Part shown: in pieces, positions 24,209-31,968 of the stretch | Numbering within the stretch: position 1 is the first letter of the stretch | Layout of the letters: the number at the start of each line of letters is the position of its first letter | Origin: Treponema sp. J25 | GTDB taxonomy: Bacteria; Spirochaetota; Spirochaetia; Treponematales; Breznakiellaceae | Length of the DNA: 64,000 bases | NCBI RefSeq assembly: GCF_004343725.1 | Contig: NZ_PTQW01000005.1 | Location: 1-64,000 of the forward strand | Direction: 5' to 3' | Program-made: the position numbers and the translations under genes | Notes under the pieces: generated by a model | What the model saw: only the letters and a program-made list of their open reading frames with translations | Told to the model about the DNA's origin: nothing | Databases searched by the model: none

Positions 24209-25381
24209 ATGAAAGATATAGATGGTAAGAAATTAGTCATTTGGATGTTATTTTTCGGTATAATGCTTCAATCGGCATTCTCCTTTGAAAACACCCCTAT
24301 AGCCGAAATATCTTCCCGGCTAGAACGATTCCGGGTTATACGAATCGCTTCTGGCCTGGAATATCCCTGGGGGCTAGCCTTTCTTCCCGATGGTTCTCTT
24401 CTTGTTACTGAACGGGTTGGCAGAATGTGGATCCTGAGGGAAGGGAGAACGAGACAATTAGTGGTTGGATTACCGTCGATGGTGACCTCCGGACAGGGGG
24501 GGCTCCTCGATGTAGCTCTGGATCCGGCATTCAGCACAAATCGATGGGTCTATTTTTCATATGCCGCCCCTGGTCCCCGGGGAACCTCTGGAACAGCGGT
24601 GGCCCGGGCTCGCTTAGAGGGAAATCAATTGTGGGACCTTCAAGTTCTGTATGACATGAAACAAAAGACTTCTTCGGGTCTTCATTTTGGATCTCGAATC
24701 GTTTTTGGAAGGGACGGAATGCTGTATATCTCTACCGGAGAGCGGGGAGAACGTAATCGGGCTCAGGACCTTTCGGATACGGCAGGGAAGGTATTGCGAA
24801 TTCACCCTGATGGGAGGATCCCCCAGGATAACCCCTGGGTAAGCCAAAGGAACAGAGGAATAACAGGCGTTGGGGTTGTGGCTCCGGAAATCTATACCTA
24901 TGGGAATAGGAATATTCAGGGGATGGCGGTGCATCCTGATACGGGAAAAATCTGGGTTCATGAACATGGCCCGAGGGGAGGAGATGAGATTAATGTTCTC
25001 ATACCGGGAGCAAACTATGGGTGGCCCATTATTACCTATGGGAGGGAATATTCAGGAAACACCCCTATTGGAGAGGGAACTCATAAAGAGGGTATGGAAC
25101 AGCCCCTTCTGCAGTGGACCCCTTCTATCGCTCCCTCAGGGATGACCTTTTATACCGGCGATAGATTTAGCAAATGGAAAGGAAACCTCTTTGTAGGAGC
25201 CCTGGTGGGACAACACCTCCGTCGCCTTGTACTGAATGGCGAACAGGTAGTTGAGGAGGAAATCCTCTTATATCAACAAATTGGACGTATTCGGGATGTG
25301 CGGACAGGACCAGACGGATTGTTGTATATATTAACGGATGAGAGAAATGGGGGAGTTTTCCGTTTGGAACCTGTTTATTAG
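24209..25381 (+). CDS. Exported PQQ-type aldose sugar dehydrogenase
   Basis: A 390-residue six-bladed beta-propeller of the glucose/sorbosone dehydrogenase family, predicted to oxidise sugars in the periplasm with PQQ. The signal sequence is LVIWMLFFGIMLQSAFSF (about residues 9-26). Family signatures are LEYPWGLAFLPDGSLLVTER near residues 49-68, GGLLDVALDP, DTAGKVLRIHPDG, YGNRNIQGMAVHP and EHGPRGGDEINVL. A GGAAG ribosome site precedes the ATG. No PQQ synthesis genes are in the window, so cofactor supply is unknown; some family members have uncertain substrates. Confidence 0.87.
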   Translation: MKDIDGKKLVIWMLFFGIMLQSAFSFENTPIAEISSRLERFRVIRIASGLEYPWGLAFLPDGSLLVTERVGRMWILREGRTRQLVVGLPSMVTSGQGGLLDVALDPAFSTNRWVYFSYAAPGPRGTSGTAVARARLEGNQLWDLQVLYDMKQKTSSGLHFGSRIVFGRDGMLYISTGERGERNRAQDLSDTAGKVLRIHPDGRIPQDNPWVSQRNRGITGVGVVAPEIYTYGNRNIQGMAVHPDTGKIWVHEHGPRGGDEINVLIPGANYGWPIITYGREYSGNTPIGEGTHKEGMEQPLLQWTPSIAPSGMTFYTGDRFSKWKGNLFVGALVGQHLRRLVLNGEQVVEEEILLYQQIGRIRDVRTGPDGLLYILTDERNGGVFRLEPVY

Positions 25382-25548
25382 AGCCTGCGAAGATCCGTTT
25401 CTGCCTTAACAAACAATAAGCTAGTACCCCCTGGTTTTCCCCTCACAATCCATTGACGAGAAAAAACGGGCATGGTATGGTTTTGAATTGTCCACGCCCT
25501 CATACCGGTGTATGGCATCGAGCTTAAAAGAGAGAGGTACACTATCCT

Positions 25549-27084
25549 ATGGCAAAGAAGGAAAAAGGGAAGGATCCGCAGAAAACCGAAGGCTGGCAGG
25601 AACTGGTTAATCGGTTTCGACAACATCCTGTTTTATTTACGGGAACGATTCTTATCCTTGTATTAACGGTGGTGGCATTTATTTTTGTGCCCGCCCTGGT
25701 TCCGGATGATAAGGGTATTCAGACAGGAAGAATTGCCTTTGGTTCCTATGATGGGACACCGATTGAGTTTATTCCCGGTAATTATTTTGCTCAGCAACGG
25801 GATTACTATATCGAACGGGTACGGCAATCAGGGGCCACCAATTCTCAATTTATGGCCTTCCAGGTATGGCGGGCCGCCTTCGAAAACACGGTCATTCGTA
25901 CCGCTGCCTTAAAAGAAATGGCCGCGGCGGGCTTTGTTACCCCGGAAAGCATGGTAGATGAACGGATAATGGAACTGCCTCAATTTCAGGAAAACGGGCG
26001 CTTTTCCGCTATAAAATACAAACAGGTTTCGGAAACGGATCGACTTTCTTTGCGGAAAGAGCTTACCGATGAGATTGCCATGAACTATTATATGGGAGAC
26101 CTATTGGGCCTTCGCATACCTTCTAAAGAGAAAGAGTTTATCAAATCGATGGCAGCGCCGGAGCGAAGCTTTGTGCTTGTGTCATTGCCGCTTTCTTCCT
26201 ATCCTGATAATGAAGTAGAAAAATTTGTAGAGACCCATGCCGATCTTTTTACGGTGTACCACTTTTCTAAAATCACCATTACCAGCAGCGAAAAGGATGC
26301 TAAAAAAATTCAGTCCGATGTCCAGAAAGGAACTATTTCCTTTGAGGATGCCGCGAAAACCCATTCGAAGGACGAATATGCCGATAAAAACGGTGATATG
26401 GGAATAAAGTATGCCTATGAACTAAAAACAGAAATTCCTGATGAGGCAAATCGTACCAAAGTCTTCGGGTTGAAAAAGGGAGAAATCAGCGAGGTTGTCA
26501 AAGTTCCCACAGGGTGGGCTTTCTTTCGCTGTGAAGCAGATCCGGTACCTTCTTCGGGAAAGGATGCGACCGTTCTGGCCAAGGCCCGCAGTTATATCCT
26601 TTCTTTTGAGCGGGGGCGCATGGAAGACTATCTTATGAATGAGCTTAAAACTCTCGCTACTCGGATAAAAAATGAAAGCCTCGATGCGGCCCTTTCAGCG
26701 TATAAATTGGAAAAAAAGACCTTTGGACCAGTCCCGCTGAACTATGGGGATGTGGAACTGTTCCGTCCGGTGAGTTCCTTTGCTAATGCTATTTCTGAAC
26801 TTCAGGGGGTAGCAACGAATGAGCAATTCTGGAAATATGCTTTTTCGACTCCCCTCCAGAACCCGTCGGACCCCTTTGTACTGGGAGATTCGGTGGTTCT
26901 CCTGTATCCTACTGAAGAATCCCGTCCTGAAGAATCATCCCTGGCGGTGATTGATTTTTATTACAATTATGTGGCTGGTCAGTATTCGGAACAGACGGTA
27001 CGTAACTACTTTTTAGCAAGTAAAAAACTAAAGGACAATTTTTACGAAGTATTTGTAAAACAATTCCTCAGCCAGTCTCAGTAG
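25549..27084 (+). CDS. Membrane-anchored parvulin-type peptidyl-prolyl isomerase (SurA/PpiD-like)
   Basis: A 511-residue folding factor predicted to face the periplasm. One transmembrane helix at about residues 29-49 follows a Lys-rich cytoplasmic N terminus (PpiD-like topology). A SurA-type N-terminal chaperone region follows, then a parvulin domain around residues 225-345, recognisable by VYHFSKITI, FEDAAKTHSKDEYADKNGDMG and FGLKKGEISEVVKVPTGWAF. The C-terminal 150 residues are unassigned. No clear Shine-Dalgarno at a usable distance; TACACT ends 5 nt before the ATG. The next gene starts 1-4 nt after its stop. Confidence 0.85.
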   Translation: MAKKEKGKDPQKTEGWQELVNRFRQHPVLFTGTILILVLTVVAFIFVPALVPDDKGIQTGRIAFGSYDGTPIEFIPGNYFAQQRDYYIERVRQSGATNSQFMAFQVWRAAFENTVIRTAALKEMAAAGFVTPESMVDERIMELPQFQENGRFSAIKYKQVSETDRLSLRKELTDEIAMNYYMGDLLGLRIPSKEKEFIKSMAAPERSFVLVSLPLSSYPDNEVEKFVETHADLFTVYHFSKITITSSEKDAKKIQSDVQKGTISFEDAAKTHSKDEYADKNGDMGIKYAYELKTEIPDEANRTKVFGLKKGEISEVVKVPTGWAFFRCEADPVPSSGKDATVLAKARSYILSFERGRMEDYLMNELKTLATRIKNESLDAALSAYKLEKKTFGPVPLNYGDVELFRPVSSFANAISELQGVATNEQFWKYAFSTPLQNPSDPFVLGDSVVLLYPTEESRPEESSLAVIDFYYNYVAGQYSEQTVRNYFLASKKLKDNFYEVFVKQFLSQSQ

Positions 27085-27085
27085 G

Positions 27086-28789
27086 GTGATGGAACAGGAA
27101 GCTCCCCGGCTTAGCGCAACGAGCCGGGGATACACCATCTATTACAAAGAACGGTATCTTCTTTCTCCGCGGGATGCCGAGGGGGGCTGTGAACGGGTGG
27201 TAGAGGCTCTCCCGTTAAAAGAAGATACCCTGTACGTGGTGGCTTCTCCGCTCTTTGGGTATGGGCTTCCCCGTCTCGTTGCCCGACTCCCGAGAGGTGC
27301 TGCCCTGCTCTGTGTTGAGCTCGACCCTCTCCTGTATCAGGTAAGCGTTACCGAGTTCTGTGAGTTCTGTAAGGAAGTCTCTTCTCTGCCTTACCTTTGT
27401 ACTCCTTCTCCAGAAAAAGTGATCAATTTTGTCCGGACTACCTGGGGGCCCCGGCGATTCCGGCGCGTAGAACTACTGCGAATTACCGCTGGCTGGCAGA
27501 TCCACCCCGCAGGATACCAGGAAATAGTAAGGCTCCTTGAAGAAAGTATTGCCCTGGATTGGTTTAACGCTATGACCCTTACCAGGCTGGGACGACGTTA
27601 TGCCCGGAATTTTATTCACAACCTGGCGTTGCTTCCGCAAAGCTATGATGCCCGATCCCTTTCGTGGGGAAACGTGCCGGTTCTTCTCTGTGGGGCTGGC
27701 CCGAGTTTGGACGAAACCCTCTCCTCATTAGTGCATGTTTTACCTTCGGTAAAAGAGAAAAAACAACGGCCCTTTAAGATACTCTGTGTGGATACCGCCC
27801 TGAGGACCCTTCTTTTGTATGGGATTATTCCGGATCTTGTGGTGGTGCAGGAAGCCCAGTGGTGGAATCTCCGGGATTTTGTAGGCATACAAGAAAAGGA
27901 TGTTGCCCTTCTCCTTGATCTCTGTAGCCTTCCCGCCGTTCCTCGGCTTTCTGTGTTTAAAACGGCGCCTTTTTATTTATTTTATACGCCCTGGACATCC
28001 CTGCGTTTTTTTTCTCGTCTTAGCAATCGAAATCTGCTTCCTCTGCAGGTCCCTCCCATGGGTTCGGTGGGACTTACCATGCTTGCCCTGGCTCGCCAGA
28101 TAAGCACTGGACCCCTGTTCGTAGCAGGTCTTGATTTTTCGTATACCCTAGAACAGTTCCATTGTAAAGGAGCCCCGGGGTTTCTGGAGTCACACTATCG
28201 TCTTACCCGTTTTTTTTCTCCTATTCAGGGGGAAAAAAGCTTTCGAGAAAAAAGTCGTTCCCTAGCTCATCCTTTTTTGGCCCTCAGAACCGACCCGGCC
28301 CTCTTGCAGTACCAGCAACTCTGTGTGCGCCACTTTTCCCATCATCCTGCCATATTTGATCTGAGGCCCTGGGGTCTTGATCTGGGATTCCCCAGGCGAA
28401 CCATCGCTGAATTGGTGGCGCTTCTGTCTGAAGAAATGGCAGATTCTGGAGAGAATCCAGAAGGGGTGCCGCAAATCTCTGGTTCTTCTTCTACTTCCCC
28501 CTGGGCTCGAAAAGAGGTAGAATTGTTTTTACAGGATGAGAAAAAAACTCTAGAGCGGATCGTGGGGCTTCTTCAGGGTACAGAAGATACTGCCCCGGCA
28601 GAACTGGAACAGCTCCTGTCTGACCTGGATTATTTGTGGGCCCATTTCCCGGAGTGGGCAGGGCGGGAGGGAAGCATCCCCCCCACCCAAGACATTTCCT
28701 TTTTAAAACGGGTTCGGGCGGAACTAGACTTTTTTATCAAAACCGTCGAACTCGCTTTGGAAGAGATTTGTATACATGGTCTCTTTTAA
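27086..28789 (+). CDS. MptE-like protein (DUF115 / motility-associated glycosyltransferase family)
   Basis: A 567-residue cytosolic protein. The central region (about residues 185-350) begins VPVLLCGAGPSLDETL, the glycine-rich nucleotide-binding start of the 6-hydroxymethylpterin pyrophosphokinase MptE-like fold, and continues with CVDTALRTLLLYGIIPDLVVVQEA. Relatives in flagellated bacteria include motility-associated factors linked to flagellin glycosylation; that role is an inference. Start is GTG at 27086 or ATG at 27089, directly adjacent. Its stop and that of pepF share the palindrome TTAA at 28786-28789. Confidence 0.82.
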   Translation: MMEQEAPRLSATSRGYTIYYKERYLLSPRDAEGGCERVVEALPLKEDTLYVVASPLFGYGLPRLVARLPRGAALLCVELDPLLYQVSVTEFCEFCKEVSSLPYLCTPSPEKVINFVRTTWGPRRFRRVELLRITAGWQIHPAGYQEIVRLLEESIALDWFNAMTLTRLGRRYARNFIHNLALLPQSYDARSLSWGNVPVLLCGAGPSLDETLSSLVHVLPSVKEKKQRPFKILCVDTALRTLLLYGIIPDLVVVQEAQWWNLRDFVGIQEKDVALLLDLCSLPAVPRLSVFKTAPFYLFYTPWTSLRFFSRLSNRNLLPLQVPPMGSVGLTMLALARQISTGPLFVAGLDFSYTLEQFHCKGAPGFLESHYRLTRFFSPIQGEKSFREKSRSLAHPFLALRTDPALLQYQQLCVRHFSHHPAIFDLRPWGLDLGFPRRTIAELVALLSEEMADSGENPEGVPQISGSSSTSPWARKEVELFLQDEKKTLERIVGLLQGTEDTAPAELEQLLSDLDYLWAHFPEWAGREGSIPPTQDISFLKRVRAELDFFIKTVELALEEICIHGLF

Positions 28790-30585
28790 CCAAGGAGTTG
28801 TTCCAGTCTTTCCACGAGCTGCGCAAAGGTCTGGCACGCCTGGGCAATCGGTTCCGGGCTCCCCATATCTACCCCTGCGACCTGGAGTGCCTCGATCGGA
28901 TAGCGGGACCCACCGGATTTCAGGAAGGTAAAGTAATCTGCCCGTTCTTTCTCGCCTCCTGAGAGCACCCGTTCTGCCAGTGCCAGGGACGCGGAGATCC
29001 CCGTTGCATACTTGTACACGTAAAAGGCCCGATAAAAATGGGGAATCCGCAGCCCTTCCATGTCGCTTTCTGGTTCAAACACCATGGCTGGTCCAAAGTA
29101 TTTTTCCAGTAAGGTTCGATATTCGCTGCGGAGCCTATCCACCGTAAGGGGTTCCCCCGCTTCTTCTAAGCTATGGATCCGCTGCTCATATTCGGCAAAC
29201 ATGGTCTGGCGGTACAGGGTGGCAAGGATGTCATCGATCCGTTTGTTGATAAGATAGGTTTTCATCTCCTTTGTTTCAGCCTCTTGTTCCAGATACCGGA
29301 ACAGAAGTTCCTCATTAAACGTGCTGGCCACCTCTGCTTCAAAAATAGTATACCCATAGTGCATAAAGGGATTATTCCGGGACGAATACCAGGAGTGCAT
29401 CGAATGGCCCCCTTCGTGGGCGAGGGTAAAGACATCTCGGATCACGTCTTCTTTGTAGTTCATAAGGATGTATGGCAAGCCCGTATAACTTCCCGCAGAA
29501 AAGGCCCCTGAGCGTTTCCCTTTGTTTTCGTAGCGATCTGCCCAACGCCCCAGAAGGCCTGAACGAAGGGTGTGCACGTATTCTTCTCCCAGGGGAGCAA
29601 GGGCCTTACTGATGATATCAACCGCCTCTTCCCACGGAGTAGTTCGCTTTACGCTTTGAACAAGCGGCACGTATACATCATAGTGTCGCAGCTCTGGCAC
29701 CCCTAACACCCGCTTTCGGAGTTCGTAATAGCGATGGAGGGGGCCTAAGTTACGATTTACCGTGGCCACGAGATTATCGTAGACCGCTTCATCTACCCGG
29801 TCAGGAAAGAGGGCCATTGCCCGGGCACTGGGAAACCCCCGAAGGCGGGCTTTAATAACATCTTGCTTAACAGACCCAGCGTACAGCGTGGCCAGGGTGT
29901 TCTTGTGTTGTTCAAATTGTTGATAAAAGGCTTTGTATGCCCGGCGCCGGAGATCCCGGTCGGGTTTTTCCATAAAACTGGACCAGGTCGATTGAGAAAG
30001 GGGACGGGGACCTTCGGGGGTATCAATGCTTCCAAAGTCTATATCCACATTGGTAAGCACCGAGAAGGCCTCCTGGCAGGTTCCTTCTGATTCGGACATC
30101 ATGGCGATAAGTCGTTCTTCCCGGTCGCTGAGAATGTGGGGTTTCCAGCGAAGTATCTTTTTTAGGTAGATACGGTATTCTTCAAGACGAGGATGCTCCA
30201 GAAACTGGGCCATTCTTTCATCGGGGATAGCCTGAATTTCAGGGATAGCCCATGCACAGGCCGTATTTATGCGGGCATGGATAATGGTAAAACGGCCCGT
30301 CATAGCTCGGGCGGCGGCGGCCCCTTCGTCTTCGGTTTGCCGAAGTTCACAATAGTAGGCGAGTCGTTCTTCTAGAATGCCCAGATCCCGGTAAAAATCG
30401 AGCCAGTCTGCAAGTTTTTCCGCGGATGCTCCGAGGGTGCCTCGGAAATTTCCGATCAGTTTTTCTTTTTCTTCGTAAAGATCCAGGTCTTTATACCAGG
30501 CTTCATCGCTGGGATACAAACTCGAGAGATCCCAGGTATATTCGGTAGGTACTTCTGAACGGTTTGGAATGGTGGTTGTTTTCAT
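28786..30585 (-). CDS. pepF: Oligoendopeptidase F (M3B metallopeptidase)
   Basis: A 599-residue cytosolic zinc peptidase that degrades short peptides. The zinc motif HEGGH lies in FTLAHEGGHSMHSWYS, followed by the third ligand Glu in TIFEAEVASTFNE. The overall length and N-terminal helical domain match PepF. I begin at ATG 30585 (MKTTTIPNRSEVP); the longer frame adds a hydrophobic stretch not seen in PepF proteins. There is no Shine-Dalgarno; GATACT lies 9 nt before the ATG. It converges on the MptE-like gene with 4-nt overlap. Confidence 0.93.
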   Translation of the reverse strand: MKTTTIPNRSEVPTEYTWDLSSLYPSDEAWYKDLDLYEEKEKLIGNFRGTLGASAEKLADWLDFYRDLGILEERLAYYCELRQTEDEGAAAARAMTGRFTIIHARINTACAWAIPEIQAIPDERMAQFLEHPRLEEYRIYLKKILRWKPHILSDREERLIAMMSESEGTCQEAFSVLTNVDIDFGSIDTPEGPRPLSQSTWSSFMEKPDRDLRRRAYKAFYQQFEQHKNTLATLYAGSVKQDVIKARLRGFPSARAMALFPDRVDEAVYDNLVATVNRNLGPLHRYYELRKRVLGVPELRHYDVYVPLVQSVKRTTPWEEAVDIISKALAPLGEEYVHTLRSGLLGRWADRYENKGKRSGAFSAGSYTGLPYILMNYKEDVIRDVFTLAHEGGHSMHSWYSSRNNPFMHYGYTIFEAEVASTFNEELLFRYLEQEAETKEMKTYLINKRIDDILATLYRQTMFAEYEQRIHSLEEAGEPLTVDRLRSEYRTLLEKYFGPAMVFEPESDMEGLRIPHFYRAFYVYKYATGISASLALAERVLSGGEKERADYFTFLKSGGSRYPIEALQVAGVDMGSPEPIAQACQTFAQLVERLEQLLG

Positions 30586-30796
30586 AGAAATAACAGTATC
30601 ATTTCTTAAGAAAAAAAGGAATAGGCATGTCAAAGATGAAATTCCCTTTGAATTTCTTGGTTTTGAAACGAAGGAAAAGAGCCTTTTCTACAGAAAAACT
30701 CCTATTTTGCCGATAAGTTGATTGATTTATTCTGTTTTCGCTATATAATTGGAACTACAGTACGATTGCCATGCAACAAAAGGATGTTCTAGTGAT

Positions 30797-31831
30797 ATGA
30801 ACATGATACAAAAGTTACCAAAAGTAGAGATCCATATCCACGCGGAAGCCACAGTACAGTTTGCTACGTACTATGAGCTGAACAAAAAATACAAAATTAA
30901 CAAAAACTATAAGGATGAACAAAGCTTCCGGCAGTTGTTACAGATTTCGAGTCTTGAAGACATGATTCGGAATTTCTTTTTTCTACAGTCCTTCTTTCGG
31001 GCCCCAGAGGATTTTTCACTCCTTGCAAAGGATGTGGTAGCCTATGCCCGGCGAAACAATATTTGGTACATGGAGACCTATCTTTCTCCTTCGATGGTTA
31101 TCCGTCAGGGCTTTGTGGATTTCCATGATTTTGTAGATCCTATTGTGGAAGTATTTTCGGAGGAATTTAAGCGGGGTGGTATTGATATCCGCATCATTAT
31201 TGACGTTTCCCGGACCTTTGGGTATGAAAATGCGGCCCAGAATTTACGGCTTCTTAAGACATATCTTTCCAAAAAAAGTACCGATCGCATTATTGGGATA
31301 GGCCTTGGAGGGCAAGAAATCGACCATCCTTGTAAGGAATATGAGCGGGTTTTCAAAGAGGCTGGGGAAGCAGGATTCCACCGAGTAGTCCATGCGGGAG
31401 AAGAAGTGGGGCCCGAATCTATCTGGGAGGCTATAAATTATTGTCATGCGGAACGGATTGGGCATGGTACCAGCGCTATTTACGACAAGAAACTGCTTCA
31501 GTATCTCAAAGAACACCAACTTCCCCTGGAAATCTGTCCCACCAGCAATATTGTGACCAGAAAATTTGTATCGGCCTATGAAGATCATCCCATTTATTCG
31601 TTTTATCCGATGGGCCTTATGGTAACCTTGAACACGGATGATCCAAATCTTTTTGATGTGGAACTGAACGACGAATATCGTCGTTTCCTCTCCTATAATG
31701 GAGTTCAACTCAGCGACGGTATGAAGATACTTAAAAATACGGTACTTTCTTCGTTTGCTCCCCAGGAGACGAAAGAAAGACTCCTTAAGGAAATTGAAAT
31801 GTGTGTGGTTCCTAAAGGAGAAGTAAGGTAA
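30797..31831 (+). CDS. Adenosine deaminase-family protein with altered substrate motif
   Basis: A 344-residue TIM-barrel metal-dependent deaminase. Catalytic features are present: H13 and H15 in EIHIHAE, Glu in HAGEEVGPES, HG in RIGHGTS, and the Asp pair in LNTDDPNLF. The usual H-x-H-L-D/E-G motif reads HIHAEA, so two residues lining the substrate pocket differ from adenosine deaminase; the substrate could be adenosine, adenine or another aminopurine. I start at ATG 30797 (MNMIQKLPKVEIH), close to the family N terminus; a TTG 48 nt upstream falls in the -10 TATAAT (30744-30749). Confidence 0.82.
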   Translation: MNMIQKLPKVEIHIHAEATVQFATYYELNKKYKINKNYKDEQSFRQLLQISSLEDMIRNFFFLQSFFRAPEDFSLLAKDVVAYARRNNIWYMETYLSPSMVIRQGFVDFHDFVDPIVEVFSEEFKRGGIDIRIIIDVSRTFGYENAAQNLRLLKTYLSKKSTDRIIGIGLGGQEIDHPCKEYERVFKEAGEAGFHRVVHAGEEVGPESIWEAINYCHAERIGHGTSAIYDKKLLQYLKEHQLPLEICPTSNIVTRKFVSAYEDHPIYSFYPMGLMVTLNTDDPNLFDVELNDEYRRFLSYNGVQLSDGMKILKNTVLSSFAPQETKERLLKEIEMCVVPKGEVR

Positions 31832-31931
31832 AAAGCAACGGCCTTTTTCAAAAGAAGGCGTGGCGCTTTCTATCTAGTGATGAGAATGGGATAGCGCTGT
31901 GGGGGAAATCCTGCCTGGTCGGGGATAGCCC

Positions 31932-31961
31932 TTGTATTTTTTGACTTCCCTGTTTTATTAT
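31932..31961 (+). promoter_or_regulatory. Promoter placed for a leaderless start of the MFS-HEAT gene
   Basis: TTGTAT (31932-31937), 18-bp spacer, TATTAT (31956-31961), ending 7 nt before ATG 31969, with no Shine-Dalgarno. Confidence 0.5.
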
Positions 31962-31968
31962 CAAACCA

